Source: Rhizobium sp. Root1334 (lineage in GTDB: Bacteria; Pseudomonadota; Alphaproteobacteria; Rhizobiales; Rhizobiaceae). Taken from it: DNA of 64,000 nt. Location of the stretch: NCBI RefSeq assembly GCF_001426665.1, contig NZ_LMEY01000012.1:186001-250000 (forward strand), written 5' to 3'. The notes under the pieces are model-generated. The model was given only the letters and a program-made list of their open reading frames with translations, made no database searches and was not told the DNA's origin. Position 1 is the stretch's first letter. Each line of letters starts with the position of its first letter. This document shows, piece after piece, positions 9,339-18,405 of this stretch. The position numbers and the translations under genes are program-made.

Positions 9339-10052
9339 TCAGGCAATCACTTGAAACCGCGCCTTGCCTTCGTGCAGGAAGCACGCCTTGGAAAAAATTC
9401 CCGTGTCGAACCGGTTGGGCAGGCGAATGTCTTGCATGCCTGGCAGCGGCTTTTCGTCAGGCCGATACGCACGATCGATCTGTGATATAAAGGCCAGAAT
9501 GATCCCGGCCTTTTCTGCGAAAGCCTGAAGTGCCGCGAGTTGCTGCGAAAGCTCGGGCTTGGTTCTGCGCTGATCGAGAATCTGCAGATAGTCGATGACG
9601 GCGACCGTTCCGCGGGGGGCATCGTCAAGATGACGGATCATGTAATCGGCGCAGATATCATCATCGGTGACGATTTCCACGAGTTCACCAAGGCCAGGTG
9701 TTTCGCCTTGCAGTGACCGGATGCGTTGCCGGGTCTCATGCTCGGTATATTCGAGAGTAAAGAAGATGCCCCTGCGGCCATCACGGATCGCATCGAGCAG
9801 GAGCTTTAATCCCAGTAGCGTTTTGCCATGTCCGGGCCGGGCTCCCAGCAGGATGATATCGCCATCGCAAAGCCGGGACAGGATGTTCGTTTCGCCGGAA
9901 CTTTCTGCAATTTGCGCAGCAAGCAAGCTCCATCCGGCAAAACCCTCCTGGCTTGCAATGCGATCCAAGGCGGCATGCAGGGAAATTTTTTCATCGCGGG
10001 CCAAGAGCTTGGCGCGGCGTTTCAACTGGTAGACCGGGGTGGATAGCCTCAT
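9339..10052 (-). CDS. Stand-alone RecA-fold ATPase, DnaB C-terminal-like
   Basis: This 237-residue protein has a RecA/DnaB-C type ATPase core. Walker A is GARPGHGKT at residues 70-78 (Lys77), the strand FFTLEYTEHETRQRI matches the DnaB H1a region, Walker B is VAVIDYLQIL near 148-157, and a FISQIDR sensor stretch follows. The DnaB N-terminal primase-binding domain is absent. Instead residues 8-45 form a short helical module (LKRRAKLLARDEKISLHAAL, then GFAGWSLLAA) that resembles the small helical segment found in front of some glyoxalase-superfamily proteins. The function is unknown; it is not a replicative helicase by size. The ATG at 10052 lies 7 bases after GGAGG; an in-frame GTG directly before it is possible. 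Confidence 0.72.
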   Translation of the reverse strand: MRLSTPVYQLKRRAKLLARDEKISLHAALDRIASQEGFAGWSLLAAQIAESSGETNILSRLCDGDIILLGARPGHGKTLLGLKLLLDAIRDGRRGIFFTLEYTEHETRQRIRSLQGETPGLGELVEIVTDDDICADYMIRHLDDAPRGTVAVIDYLQILDQRRTKPELSQQLAALQAFAEKAGIILAFISQIDRAYRPDEKPLPGMQDIRLPNRFDTGIFSKACFLHEGKARFQVIA

Positions 10053-10055
10053 CAC

Positions 10056-10353
10056 AAAACCTCCATTGCGAGCAGAAAACGCAATCCCTCCTTATGCGGC
10101 GCTCGAACAGATGGCTCGATGATGGAAATACCCCGTATGAACGATACTTCCCCGATTGGAGGGAGGAGGCGCGGGCCAAGCCTGTACCTCAATCAATATC
10201 GCGAGTCGGAAATGACAACAAGACGGAAGCGCAGTGTTGCCCGGGCTGAACCGGCGGTTCTGTAATGCAAAAAAAATGGCACCTTGCGACGCTTGAGGAC
10301 GCAGGGTGCCATTTGAAAAACCTAGAGCCGGGGGATACCAGCTCTTTAAGCCG
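10056..10353. other. Intergenic region with promoter of ATPase gene and a terminator
   Basis: About 300 bases lie between two leftward genes. The left part must carry the promoter of the ATPase gene. The right end holds the terminator listed separately. No reading frame with a plausible start and ribosome binding site is seen. Confidence 0.4.
10267..10320 (-). terminator. Rho-independent terminator of the alpha/beta hydrolase gene
   Basis: The outer stem AAATGGCACC/GGTGCCATTT, extended by an inner TGCG/CGCA pairing, is followed on the minus strand by a run of eight T. It sits about 35 bases after the hydrolase stop codon. Confidence 0.85.
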
Positions 10354-11031
10354 TTAGCGGATGCGCTTTGCCGCCGGTTCCGGTGTCAGTTCGCCGTTCA
10401 GGCGACGGTCGAGGTAGTCCTCGCATTCAGCCATCAGCGTATCGACCTGGCCGTTGAAGAAGTGGTTGGCACCTGGCACCGTCTTGTGGGTGATCAGGAT
10501 GCCCTTCTGGGCCTTCAGCTTGTCAACGAGATTGTTGACGTCCTTTTCCGGCGCCACCTTGTCGAGATCGCCATTGATGATCAGGCCGGACGAGGGGCAG
10601 GGCGCAAGGAAAGAGAAGTCATAGGTGTTCGGCTGCGGCGCAATCGACATGAAGCCTTCGATTTCTGGACGGCGCATCAGAAGCTGCATGCCAATCCAGG
10701 CGCCGAAGGAATAGCCTGCGACCCAGCAGCTTTTCGAATCCGGGTGCATGCTTTGTACCCAGTCGAGTGCCGATGCGGCATCCGAGAGCTCGCCGGCGCC
10801 GTGGTCAAATTCGCCCTGGCTGCGGCCGATCGAGCGGAAATTGAACCGGAGTGTCGTGAAGCCGCGCTTCTGGAACATATAGAACAGCTGGTAGACGATC
10901 TGGTTGTTCATCGTGCCGCCAAACTGCGGATGCGGATGCAGGACGATGGCGATCGGGGCATTCTTCTGCTTGGACGGCTGGTAACGGCCTTCGAGGCGAC
11001 CGGCCGGTCCGTTGAAGATGATTTCGGGCAT
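10354..11031 (-). CDS. Alpha/beta hydrolase (COG2945 type)
   Basis: This 225-residue cytosolic alpha/beta hydrolase has the nucleophile elbow GYSFG with Ser108, an oxyanion-side LHPHPQFGGTMNN motif, an acid loop INGDLDKVAPE and a catalytic histidine in VPGANHFF. The substrate is unknown; relatives are annotated as carboxylesterase-like or dienelactone-hydrolase-like. The start ATG at 11031 follows GGAGAGCC. The gene runs leftward, divergent from the suf cluster, so the 11032-11255 region serves both. Confidence 0.85.
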   Translation of the reverse strand: MPEIIFNGPAGRLEGRYQPSKQKNAPIAIVLHPHPQFGGTMNNQIVYQLFYMFQKRGFTTLRFNFRSIGRSQGEFDHGAGELSDAASALDWVQSMHPDSKSCWVAGYSFGAWIGMQLLMRRPEIEGFMSIAPQPNTYDFSFLAPCPSSGLIINGDLDKVAPEKDVNNLVDKLKAQKGILITHKTVPGANHFFNGQVDTLMAECEDYLDRRLNGELTPEPAAKRIR

Positions 11032-11086
11032 TGGCTCTCCGGGCTTGATTCTGGTATTAAAAACCGGCTCAGCGCTGATGCAGTCT

Positions 11087-11134
11087 TGACGAAAGCAGTC
11101 AGCTTTTCTAAAACCAGTTTAGAACCATTCAAAA
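11087..11134. promoter_or_regulatory. Candidate RirA (IRO) and Irr (ICE) sites upstream of the suf cluster
   Basis: Three elements lie close together. TGA-N9-TCA occurs at 11087-11101, the pattern described for RirA iron-responsive operators. TTCTAAA (11106-11112) and TTTAGAA (11118-11124) form a perfect seven-base inverted repeat. TTTAGAACCATTCAAAA (11118-11134) matches the rhizobial Irr box TTTAGAA-N3-TTCTAAA except for one base. They lie 120-170 bases before the first desulfurase gene. The similarity is seen directly; binding is inferred. Confidence 0.55.
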
Positions 11135-11255
11135 CTTTGACACGGACTTTCCGTGGCGAGTGCTGTCTCTTACGGCAAGCGAAGCGAAAAATTCAAGGAA
11201 AATGCACCGGCCGCATGCCTTTACATGGCAGCCAGTTCATCTTTGGCAAGGGAAT

Positions 11256-12422
11256 ATGGGACAAGAGCGTATCTATATGGATTGGAATGCCACCGCGCCG
11301 CTCTTGCCGGCCGCGCGCGAGGCGTGCCTTGATGCGCTTGATCTGCCTGGAAACCCATCATCGGTGCATGGCGAAGGCCGTAAAATCCGCACATTGATCG
11401 AGAATGCCCGCCGTGATGTCGCAGCCCTTTGCGGTGCCGCTGCCGCCAGCGTGACCTTTACCAGTGGTGCTACGGAAGCGGCGAACTGGGTGCTGACGCC
11501 GGATTTCCGCATGGGCACGACGCCGCTAGCGATCGGCCATCTCTACATATCGGCGATCGAGCATCCGGCGGTTCGCGAAGGCGGGTGTTTCGGTAAAGCC
11601 AATGTCAGCGAAATTGCGGTGACGCCGGCAGGAACAATCGATCTGGCCGCCCTTGAGGCAGCCCTGGCCGTCCATGACCGGCAGTCCGGCCTGCCGATGG
11701 TTGCGGTGATGCTGGCCAACAACGAGACGGGCATTGTCCAGCCGATCGAAGGGGTGTCCCGCCTGGTCAAGACCGCCGGCGGCATCCTTGTCGTTGATGC
11801 GGTTCAAGCCGCGGGACGGTTGCCGCTGTCGATTGAGACGCTTGGTGCGGACTTCCTGATCATCTCATCGCATAAGATTGGCGGACCAAAAGGAGCCGGT
11901 GCTCTGGTGGCGCGCGGCGAAATCCTGATGCCTGCAGCGCTGATCCGTGGCGGCGGCCAGGAAAAGGGTCATCGTTCCGGAACTGAAAATCCCGCCGCGA
12001 TTGCCGGGTTTGGTGCGGCAGCGCGGTTGGCGGCTGACAATCTGGAAGGCCGGATGACGGACGTTTCCGTGCTGCGCGACCGGCTGGAAGCCGCGATGAT
12101 CGCAGCGGCACCCGATGTCATCATTCATGGCCGTGATGGCGTACGCATCGGCAATACCTGCTTCTTCACGTTGCCTGGATTGAAATCCGAGACCGGGCAG
12201 ATTGCCTTCGATCTGGAGGGGGTGGCACTGTCTGCTGGCTCCGCCTGCTCGTCCGGTAAGGTCGGCCAGAGCTACGTTCTGTCGGCAATGGGGCACGATC
12301 CGCGCCATGGCGCGCTGCGGATTTCGATCGGTCCATCAACGACAGAGGTGGACATCGACCGGTGCGTGGAAGTCTTTACCAGGGTCGCATCGCGGCGCAG
12401 GCTTTCGGGGGCTGCGGCTTGA
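11256..12422 (+). CDS. sufS2: Cysteine desulfurase, NifS/IscS class (first gene of suf cluster)
   Basis: This 388-residue PLP enzyme removes sulfur from cysteine as a protein persulfide for Fe-S assembly. It begins with the class I NifS/IscS motif YMDWNATAP, holds PLP through the lysine in ISSHKIGGPKGAGAL, and carries the catalytic cysteine in the loop ALSAGSACSSGKV. A second desulfurase of the SufS class lies later in the same cluster, the rhizobial arrangement often called sufS2-sufBCD-sufS1. ATG 11256 is chosen for the short conserved N-terminus and an AAGGGA ribosome site; the frame is open 96 bases further upstream. Candidate Irr/RirA sites precede it. The symbol follows Agrobacterium usage. 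Confidence 0.9.
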   Translation: MGQERIYMDWNATAPLLPAAREACLDALDLPGNPSSVHGEGRKIRTLIENARRDVAALCGAAAASVTFTSGATEAANWVLTPDFRMGTTPLAIGHLYISAIEHPAVREGGCFGKANVSEIAVTPAGTIDLAALEAALAVHDRQSGLPMVAVMLANNETGIVQPIEGVSRLVKTAGGILVVDAVQAAGRLPLSIETLGADFLIISSHKIGGPKGAGALVARGEILMPAALIRGGGQEKGHRSGTENPAAIAGFGAAARLAADNLEGRMTDVSVLRDRLEAAMIAAAPDVIIHGRDGVRIGNTCFFTLPGLKSETGQIAFDLEGVALSAGSACSSGKVGQSYVLSAMGHDPRHGALRISIGPSTTEVDIDRCVEVFTRVASRRRLSGAAA

Positions 12423-12436
12423 CTCTGAATTAAATT

Positions 12437-12478
12437 GCGGAAATTGAATTTTCCGCTTGGCAAACGGGGTGAAAATGC
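12437..12478 (+). terminator. Paired hairpins between desulfurase gene and sufB
   Basis: GCGGAAA/TTTCCGC (12437-12443 and 12450-12456, 6-base loop) is followed at once by GGGG/CCCC with flanking A and T runs (about 12463-12484). They may attenuate read-through from the desulfurase gene; a separate sufB promoter could lie in the next 80 bases. This is a structural reading only. Confidence 0.45.
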
Positions 12479-12568
12479 CCCTTTAGCCCACTACATAGGC
12501 GATACAACGAACATAGTATCGTGCTGACAAGCTGCCGGACCTTGTATCCGGCGAGATTGGAGAACGAC

Positions 12569-14038
12569 ATGGCTGCCGTGCAGGAAACAATCGATCAGGT
12601 CGCCCTGATTGATGTGGACCAGTACAAATACGGGTTTGAGACGACGATCGAAATGGACAAGGCGCCCAAAGGCCTGTCCGAAGACATCATCCGCTTCATT
12701 TCGGCAAAGAAGAACGAACCGGACTGGATGCTCGAATGGCGTCTGGAGGCGTATCAGCGCTGGCTGACGCTGGAAGAGCCGACATGGGCGCGCGTCAACT
12801 ATCCGAAGATCGATTTCAACGAGATTTACTTTTACGCCGCGCCGAAGAGCACGCCCGGCCCGACCTCGATCGATGATGTCGATCCCGAGCTTCTGCGGGT
12901 CTATGAAAAGCTCGGCATTCCCTTGCGCGAGCAGGAAATCCTCGCAGGCGTGAAGACGCCGCGCATCGCCGTCGATGCCGTGTTCGATTCCGTTTCGGTC
13001 GTGACGACCTTCAAGGAGGAGCTGAAGAAGGCCGGCGTGATCTTCATGTCGATCTCGGAAGCCATCCGCGAACATCCGGATCTGGTGAAGAAATATCTCG
13101 GTACTGTCGTTCCGACCACCGACAACTATTATGCGACGCTGAACAGCGCCGTCTTCACCGATGGTTCGTTCGTCTACATCCCCAAGGGCGTTCGCTGCCC
13201 GATGGAACTGTCGACCTATTTCCGTATCAACGAGAAGGGCACCGGCCAGTTCGAGCGCACGCTGATCATCGCGGAAGAGGGCGCCTATGTGTCCTATCTC
13301 GAAGGCTGCACGGCGCCGCAGCGCGACGAAAACCAGCTGCATGCGGCGGTCGTCGAGCTTGTTGCGCTTGACGATGCCGAGATCAAGTATTCCACCGTCC
13401 AGAACTGGTATCCGGGCGACAAGGAAGGCAAGGGCGGCATCTACAACTTCGTTACCAAGCGTGGCGATTGCCGCGGCAAGAACTCGAAGATTTCGTGGAC
13501 GCAGGTCGAAACCGGCTCGGCGATCACCTGGAAGTATCCGTCTTGCATCCTGCGTGGCGATGGTTCTCGTGGCGAGTTCTACTCGATCGCCGTCTCCAAC
13601 GGTCATCAGCAGATCGACAGCGGCACCAAGATGATCCATCTCGGCAAGAACACGTCGAGCCGCATCGTTTCCAAGGGCATTGCGGCCGGCTTCAGCCAGA
13701 ACACCTATCGCGGCCAGGTCTCGACCCATCGCAAGGCGGAGAATGCGCGCAACTTCACCCAGTGCGACTCGCTCCTGATCGGCGACAAGTGCGGTGCGCA
13801 TACCGTGCCCTATATCGAGGCGCGCAACTCCTCGGCTCAGTTCGAGCATGAGGCGACCACCTCGAAAATTTCCGAAGACCAGCTGTTCTACTGCCTGCAG
13901 CGGGGCATCCCGACGGAAGCGGCGATCGCACTGATCGTCAACGGCTTCGTCAAGGAAGTCATCCAAGAACTGCCGATGGAATTCGCGGTCGAAGCGCAGA
14001 AGCTCATCGGGATTTCGCTGGAAGGCTCGGTCGGTTAA
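12569..14038 (+). CDS. sufB: Fe-S cluster assembly scaffold SufB
   Basis: SufB (489 residues) is the scaffold of the SufBC2D complex on which nascent Fe-S clusters are built in the cytosol, accepting persulfide from the SufS system. The conserved core is easy to follow: [39 protein letters not shown], the beta-helix region around [20 protein letters not shown], and the late [20 protein letters not shown], where a conserved glutamate-histidine pair lies. Length is normal. The ATG at 12569 follows TTGGAG by seven bases. sufC begins 78 bases later. Confidence 0.97.
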   Translation: MAAVQETIDQVALIDVDQYKYGFETTIEMDKAPKGLSEDIIRFISAKKNEPDWMLEWRLEAYQRWLTLEEPTWARVNYPKIDFNEIYFYAAPKSTPGPTSIDDVDPELLRVYEKLGIPLREQEILAGVKTPRIAVDAVFDSVSVVTTFKEELKKAGVIFMSISEAIREHPDLVKKYLGTVVPTTDNYYATLNSAVFTDGSFVYIPKGVRCPMELSTYFRINEKGTGQFERTLIIAEEGAYVSYLEGCTAPQRDENQLHAAVVELVALDDAEIKYSTVQNWYPGDKEGKGGIYNFVTKRGDCRGKNSKISWTQVETGSAITWKYPSCILRGDGSRGEFYSIAVSNGHQQIDSGTKMIHLGKNTSSRIVSKGIAAGFSQNTYRGQVSTHRKAENARNFTQCDSLLIGDKCGAHTVPYIEARNSSAQFEHEATTSKISEDQLFYCLQRGIPTEAAIALIVNGFVKEVIQELPMEFAVEAQKLIGISLEGSVG

Positions 14039-14116
14039 TCGCGACCCGCATTTTTGAACGTGGTGCGCCGATAGTCGCGCCAAAAATCTATTCGTTTCCC
14101 AAGAGGACGACGTAAC

Positions 14117-14872
14117 ATGCTTGAAATCAGAAACCTCCATGCCCGCATTGCCGAAGACGGTACCGAGATCATCCGTGGCCTGAACCTGACCGTGAAGGCC
14201 GGCGAAGTCGCTGCCATCATGGGGCCGAACGGCTCCGGAAAGTCGACGCTGTCCTATATCCTGTCGGGCCGCGAAGACTATGAAGTCACCGAAGGCGACA
14301 TTCTTTACAACGGCGAGAGCATTCTTGAGCTCGACCCATCCGAGCGCGCTGCCAAGGGTATCTTCCTTGCCTTCCAGTATCCGGTCGAAATCCCCGGCGT
14401 TGCAACCATGCAGTTTCTCAAGGTCGCGCTCAACGAGCAACGCAAGTATCGCGGCGAAGACGAGCTTTCGACACCGGACTTCATCCGCCGGGTCAAGGAT
14501 GCTGCGGCCAAGCTGCAGATCAACCCGGATATGCTCAAGCGTCCGCTCAACGTCGGTTTCTCCGGCGGCGAGAAGAAGCGCGCCGAAATCCTGCAGATGG
14601 CGCTGCTGGAGCCAAAGCTCTGCGTGCTCGACGAAACCGACAGCGGCCTCGACATCGATGCGCTGAAGATCGTTTCGGATGGTGTCAATGCGCTGCGTTC
14701 GCCGGATCGTGCGGTGATCGTCATCACCCACTACCAGCGCCTGCTCGAATACATCGTTCCCGATAGCGTCCACGTTCTCTACAAGGGCCAGATCATCAAG
14801 TCCGGCGACAAGTCGCTGGCGCTCGATCTCGAAGCCAATGGTTATGCCGACATCATTGATGCGGCTGCTTGA
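14117..14872 (+). CDS. sufC: SUF complex ATPase SufC
   Basis: SufC (251 residues) is the ABC-type ATPase that drives conformational change in SufBC2D. Visible motifs are Walker A GPNGSGKST, the Q-loop in FLAFQYPVEIPGV, the ABC signature as GFSGGEKKRAE, Walker B LCVLDETDSGLDID and the switch histidine in VIVITHYQRLL. The Walker B context DETDSGLDID is characteristic of SufC and separates it from transporter ATPases. The ATG follows AAGAGGACGACGTAAC. The stop lies 11 bases before the sufD start. Confidence 0.97.
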   Translation: MLEIRNLHARIAEDGTEIIRGLNLTVKAGEVAAIMGPNGSGKSTLSYILSGREDYEVTEGDILYNGESILELDPSERAAKGIFLAFQYPVEIPGVATMQFLKVALNEQRKYRGEDELSTPDFIRRVKDAAAKLQINPDMLKRPLNVGFSGGEKKRAEILQMALLEPKLCVLDETDSGLDIDALKIVSDGVNALRSPDRAVIVITHYQRLLEYIVPDSVHVLYKGQIIKSGDKSLALDLEANGYADIIDAAA

Positions 14873-14883
14873 GGAGTGAGGCG

Positions 14884-16158
14884 ATGAACATGCAAACGGC
14901 AATCACGATGACGGCCGCCGAGACGGCCCTCGTCGATGCCTATACGGCCCAGATCGGCGAACTGCCGGGCGAAGGCGCCGTACTGTCTGCCCGCGATAGC
15001 CTGCTGGCGAATCTGAGGCAGCAGGGGCTGCCGACGCGCCGCGTCGAATCCTGGCACTATACGGACCTGCGTGCACTTTTGCGTGTCGTTCCGGCGTTTG
15101 ATCCGACGGCGTTTGCTGAGAAGGTCGACCCGCTGGTTCCGGGCTCGTCGGTGCTTTCGGTCCTGAACGGCAAGGCTGATACGCGAAACCTGCCGGCCGG
15201 TATCAATGTGCGCTCCTATGCTGAAAGCCTGATCGACGGCGTTGCCGCTGCCGATCTGGTCGAGCGCGATCAGGACGACGCGATCGGGCGGATCAATGGC
15301 AGCTTCGTGCGCGACGGTTTCGAGATCGAAGTGCCCGAGGGGACCGAGCTGGAACAGCCGGTTGAGTTCCAGCTGGTGCAGAGCGCCGGCCAGAGCCATT
15401 CGCGCTTTCCGGTGACCTTCGGTGCCAATTCCAAGGCAACGATCATCGAGCGCCATCTCTCGGTCAATGATGCGGCCAGCCTGGTTACGGTTGTCAGCGA
15501 CCTGATCCTCGATGAAGGTGCTGAGATCACCTGGATTATCCTGCAGCAGCAGGGCGCAAGTGACAGCCATCTCGCCCAGGTGAATTTCGACCTCGGCACC
15601 AATGCCAAGCTGCGGCTGTTCATCATCAATGCCGGTGGCAAGCTGGTGCGCCAGGAAGTTCATGGCGTTACGACCGGCGAAGGTGCGGACTTCAAGTTGC
15701 GCGGCATCAACCTGCTGGGCGCGGAAACCCATACCGACGTGACCTTCACGCTCGGCCATGACGTGCCGAACACGACATCGACGGAAATCCTCCGCAACGT
15801 GCTGTTCGATCGCGCCAAGGGTGTATTCCAGGGCCAGATCCGGGTTGCGCCGGATGCGCAAAAGACCGACGCGAAGATGGCGTGCAACACGCTGCTACTC
15901 TCCGACGACGCCGATTTCTCGGCCAAGCCGGAGCTGGAAATCTTTGCCGACGACGTCCAGTGCGGCCATGGTGCCACCGTCATCGACATCAACCCGACGC
16001 ATCTCTATTACCTGCGTGCACGCGGCATTCCGGAAAACAAGGCCCGGGCCATGCTGGTCAACGCGTTCGTCGACGAGATTGTCGAGGAACTCGAAGACGA
16101 GGGACTGATCGAGACGCTGGAAACGATCATCGCCGCCTGGCTCGAAAAGCACGCCTGA
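14884..16158 (+). CDS. sufD: Fe-S cluster assembly protein SufD
   Basis: SufD (424 residues) is the SufB paralogue that completes the SufBC2D scaffold and is needed for iron entry into the cluster. The N-terminal helical part ends with RRVESWHYTDLRALL, typical of SufD, and the beta-helix and C-terminal core (RVAPDAQKTDAKMACNTLLL, CGHGATVIDINPTHLYYLRA) follow; CGHGAT with its conserved cysteine and histidine is intact. The ATG at 14884 is preferred over one 15 bases upstream because it is correctly spaced after GAGGAGTGAGG and avoids overlap with sufC. Confidence 0.95.
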   Translation: MNMQTAITMTAAETALVDAYTAQIGELPGEGAVLSARDSLLANLRQQGLPTRRVESWHYTDLRALLRVVPAFDPTAFAEKVDPLVPGSSVLSVLNGKADTRNLPAGINVRSYAESLIDGVAAADLVERDQDDAIGRINGSFVRDGFEIEVPEGTELEQPVEFQLVQSAGQSHSRFPVTFGANSKATIIERHLSVNDAASLVTVVSDLILDEGAEITWIILQQQGASDSHLAQVNFDLGTNAKLRLFIINAGGKLVRQEVHGVTTGEGADFKLRGINLLGAETHTDVTFTLGHDVPNTTSTEILRNVLFDRAKGVFQGQIRVAPDAQKTDAKMACNTLLLSDDADFSAKPELEIFADDVQCGHGATVIDINPTHLYYLRARGIPENKARAMLVNAFVDEIVEELEDEGLIETLETIIAAWLEKHA

Positions 16159-16165
16159 TTGGATC

Positions 16166-17413
16166 ATGGACATGGAACATGTGGTGCCGGTGCCCGCCTA
16201 TGACGTCGAAGCGATCCGCAGGGATTTTCCGATCCTTTCGCGAACCGTCTACGGCAAGCCGTTGGTCTATCTCGACAACGGCGCGTCGGCGCAGAAGCCG
16301 CAGGCCGTGATCGATGCCGTTGCCCATGCCTACGCCAATGAATATGCCAATGTCCATCGCGGCCTGCATTTCTTGTCGAATGCCGCGACGGACGCCTATG
16401 AAGGCGCCCGCGAAAAGGTGCGCCGGTTCCTGAACGCGCCGTCGGTCGACAACATCATCTTCACGAAATCGTCGACCGAGGCGATCAATACGGTTGCCTA
16501 TGGCTACGGTATGCCGAAGATCGACGATGGCGACGAGATCGTCGTCTCGATCATGGAGCATCATTCCAATATCGTGCCGTGGCATTTCATCCGCGAACGC
16601 CAGGGTGCCAAGCTGGTCTGGGTGCCGGTCGATGATCAGGGCGCTTTCCATATCGACGATTTCGTCAAATGCCTGACCGATAAGACCAAGCTGATTGCCA
16701 TCACCCATATGTCGAATGCGCTCGGCACGGTCGTTCCGATCAAGGAAATCTGCAGGATTGCCCGCGAACGTGGTATTCCCGTGCTGGTCGATGGCAGCCA
16801 GGCGGCCGTTCATATGCCGGTCGATGTGCAGGATCTCGACTGCGACTGGTACGTGATGACCGGCCACAAGCTTTACGGTCCTTCGGGCATCGGTGTGCTC
16901 TACGGCAAGATGGACCGGTTGAAGCAGATGCAGCCCTTCATGGGCGGTGGCGAGATGATCGTCGAGGTGACCGAAGACGCGGTTACCTACAACGAACCGC
17001 CGCATCGTTTTGAAGCCGGCACGCCGCCGATCGTCCAGGCAATCGGTCTCGGCTATGCGCTGGATTACATGGAGAATGTCGGCCGGGCGGCGATTGCTGC
17101 GCATGAGGCCGATCTTGCTGCCTATGCGCAGGAGCGTCTGTCGACCGTCAACTCGCTGCGCGTCATCGGAACGGCGCCGGGCAAAGGGGGGATCTTTTCC
17201 TTTGAGCTTGAAGGTATCCATGCCCATGACGTGTCGATGGTGATCGACCGGGCAGGAGTTGCTGTGAGGGCAGGCACGCATTGCGCCCAGCCGCTCTTGA
17301 AACGCTTCGGCGTGACCTCCACATGCCGTGCATCCTTTGGCCTTTACAATACGCGGGCCGAAGTCGATGTGCTGGTGGATGCGCTTGAGCAAGCCCGCAA
17401 ATTCTTTGCGTAA
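16166..17413 (+). CDS. sufS: Cysteine desulfurase SufS
   Basis: SufS (415 residues) is the class II desulfurase of the SUF pathway. It has YLDNGASAQKP at the N-terminus, the PLP lysine in MTGHKLYGPSGIGVLYGK and the active-site cysteine in VRAGTHCAQPLL, in a shorter loop than that of the NifS-class enzyme at the start of the cluster. Such enzymes usually need a sulfur acceptor (SufE or SufU); none is encoded in this window. It starts seven bases after sufD and ends six bases before sufT, so co-transcription is very likely. Confidence 0.95.
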   Translation: MDMEHVVPVPAYDVEAIRRDFPILSRTVYGKPLVYLDNGASAQKPQAVIDAVAHAYANEYANVHRGLHFLSNAATDAYEGAREKVRRFLNAPSVDNIIFTKSSTEAINTVAYGYGMPKIDDGDEIVVSIMEHHSNIVPWHFIRERQGAKLVWVPVDDQGAFHIDDFVKCLTDKTKLIAITHMSNALGTVVPIKEICRIARERGIPVLVDGSQAAVHMPVDVQDLDCDWYVMTGHKLYGPSGIGVLYGKMDRLKQMQPFMGGGEMIVEVTEDAVTYNEPPHRFEAGTPPIVQAIGLGYALDYMENVGRAAIAAHEADLAAYAQERLSTVNSLRVIGTAPGKGGIFSFELEGIHAHDVSMVIDRAGVAVRAGTHCAQPLLKRFGVTSTCRASFGLYNTRAEVDVLVDALEQARKFFA

Positions 17414-17419
17414 GGACAT

Positions 17420-17806
17420 ATGCCGATGAGCCTTGATACGACAGAAGACAAGATCGACGTCCGCGACGGGATCGTCCATTCCGCCATTCCGGCGGACGAA
17501 CTGGCGCGCCTCAGCGACGATGTGATTTCCGCGCTGAAGACCGTTTATGACCCGGAGATTCCGGCCGACATTTTCGAACTCGGTCTGATCTACAAGATCG
17601 ACATCGAAGACGACCGCATGGTCAAGATCGCCATGACGCTGACAGCACCCGGCTGCCCTGTTGCCGGTGAAATGCCCGGCTGGGTCGAAAACGCCGTCGG
17701 CGCGGTCGAAGGCGTGTCTGGCGTCGAAGTCTCGATGACTTTCGATCCGCCGTGGACGCCGGATCGCATGTCGGAAGAGGCTCAGGTTGCGGTCGGCTGG
17801 TATTGA
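17420..17806 (+). CDS. sufT: SUF system assembly protein SufT (DUF59/MIP18)
   Basis: The 128-residue protein is a DUF59/MIP18-family member. The family helps mature Fe-S proteins or carries clusters. The conserved DPEIPADIFELGLIY and the cysteine motif TLTAPGCPVAG are present, as is the C-terminal FDPPWTPDRMSEEAQ that is characteristic of the SUF-linked members. About 40 residues precede the domain. Its place between sufS and sufA is the standard order in rhizobia. Confidence 0.92.
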   Translation: MPMSLDTTEDKIDVRDGIVHSAIPADELARLSDDVISALKTVYDPEIPADIFELGLIYKIDIEDDRMVKIAMTLTAPGCPVAGEMPGWVENAVGAVEGVSGVEVSMTFDPPWTPDRMSEEAQVAVGWY

Positions 17807-17896
17807 TCGCGTATTGATCCCTTAACCGCTGCGCATTACATTCTGGACTCGGAAAGCGTCAGGCCTTGAACCTGGTTGCTACAAGGAGAACGGCCC

Positions 17897-18289
17897 ATGG
17901 GCTTTGCAGTCATGAGTTTGAGCGATGCGGCGGCAGGCCGCGTCAAGGCGATCGTCGAAAATGCCAGTGGTGATGCCCAGGGCATCCGCGTCGGGATCAA
18001 GAAGGGTGGTTGCGCCGGCATGGAATATGCCATCGATCTGGTGACGGCTGCCAACCCCAAGGATGACCTTGTCGAACATCAGGGTGCCAAGGTCTGGGTT
18101 GCACCGGAAGCCGTACTTTATCTCCTCGGGACCCGGATGGACTTCGAAGTCACGACATTGCGTTCGGGGTTTACCTTCAATAACCCGAATCAGACATCGG
18201 CTTGCGGCTGCGGCGAATCTGTCGAGTTGAAGCCCGCCGATCTGGCGGCACTTGCGGCAAAGGGCGATGCTGTCGTTCGTGCCGGCTAA
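17897..18289 (+). CDS. sufA: A-type Fe-S carrier SufA
   Basis: SufA (130 residues) is an A-type carrier of the HesB/IscA family that takes clusters from SufBC2D to apoproteins. The three cluster cysteines are in place: one in KKGGCAGMEY and two in the C-terminal SACGCGESVE. The ATG at 17897 follows CAAGGAGAACGG, a strong ribosome site; the frame is open 21 bases upstream without such a site. It is the last gene of the suf cluster and is followed by a rho-independent terminator. Confidence 0.95.
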   Translation: MGFAVMSLSDAAAGRVKAIVENASGDAQGIRVGIKKGGCAGMEYAIDLVTAANPKDDLVEHQGAKVWVAPEAVLYLLGTRMDFEVTTLRSGFTFNNPNQTSACGCGESVELKPADLAALAAKGDAVVRAG

Positions 18290-18330
18290 ACATCCTGCCG
18301 CTGTTGCGCGGCGCTCTGTCGGAAACTCAT

Positions 18331-18360
18331 AAAGAGACTGGTATGCGCCAGTCTCTTTTT
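18331..18360 (+). terminator. Rho-independent terminator of the suf cluster
   Basis: A perfect 11-base stem AAAGAGACTGG/CCAGTCTCTTT with a 6-base loop runs into a T-stretch. It ends the transcript about 40 bases after the sufA stop codon. Confidence 0.93.
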
Positions 18361-18405
18361 CTGTTCTTATGGGCTGCTCACAGGGTGGGCGGGGTGGAAT
18401 AGAGA

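Noticed and set aside
12491..14902. Very long open frame on the minus strand opposite sufB and sufC
   Set aside because: It is the mirror of two clear SUF genes in GC-rich DNA; its translation is low-complexity, rich in Asp/Arg, and shows no family motif or ribosome site.
16127..17479. Long minus-strand frame opposite sufS
   Set aside because: Shadow of sufS; no start signal and no family feature.
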